Of a stretch of 5,682 bases of DNA, positions 5,658-5,682 are shown in pieces. The translations under genes were made by a program, and so were the position numbers. The DNA is from Pseudomonadota bacterium. Lineage in GTDB: Bacteria; Myxococcota; Polyangia; GCA-2747355; JACKDQ01. The stretch is from the NCBI GenBank assembly GCA_030591195.1, contig JAUVBO010000246.1, positions 1-5,682 on the forward strand. Direction: 5' to 3'. Numbering within the stretch: the stretch's first letter is position 1; every line of letters begins with the position of its first letter. Under the pieces are notes generated by a model. It ran no database searches. It was not told where the DNA came from and saw only the letters and a list, made by a program, of their open reading frames with translations.

Positions 5658-5682
5658 ATGGAGTGGTATGTTGTTCGACCGG
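5658..5682 (+). CDS. Possible start of the next rightward gene (partial)
   Basis: The ATG at 5658 opens a frame MEWYVVRP that runs off the window. GAG at 5648-5650 sits seven bases upstream as a weak ribosome binding site. The WYVVR beginning resembles GYF_2-type domain starts (W-Y-x-x-x), but eight residues are far too few to assign a family. Confidence 0.3.

Overview
The window is a GC-rich bacterial stretch. It carries a leftward run of three genes (GH13 glycosidase, then ilvE, then a lipoprotein histidine phosphatase), a divergent rightward nucleoside kinase, the probable 3' end of a rightward gene at the left edge and the possible first codons of another at the right edge. A lipobox signal peptide on the phosphatase suggests a Gram-negative-type envelope. 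The high GC and strong G/C third-position bias fit Myxococcota/Deltaproteobacteria-like or similar high-GC lineages, but nothing seen here fixes the taxon.

Region by region: bases 2-118 read as the last 38 codons of a rightward gene. Bases 119-236 separate this gene from the convergent phosphatase gene and hold hairpins plus a direct repeat pair (117-150 and 216-249). The phosphatase gene (237-1232, minus) ends inside the second repeat copy and has a 15-bp tandem repeat encoding a Pro/Thr/Ala tail. Upstream of it, 37 bases away, is ilvE (1270-2346, minus) with a clear ribosome binding site. A 117-base gap with a perfect 9-bp hairpin separates ilvE from the GH13 gene (2464-3756, minus). Bases 3757-3842 form a short divergent promoter region. 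The nucleoside kinase (3843-5576, plus) fills most of the rest, followed by about 80 bases of spacer and a possible ATG at 5658.

Functionally this looks like an ordinary housekeeping and metabolic neighbourhood: branched-chain amino acid transamination, glucan or maltosyl metabolism and nucleoside phosphorylation. ilvE and the phosphatase gene are close enough to be co-transcribed. The other genes share no obvious pathway. I see no phage, transposase, CRISPR, toxin-antitoxin or defence genes. The least explained element is the paired hairpin repeat between the convergent genes, where a base change in one stem arm is matched by a change in the other.
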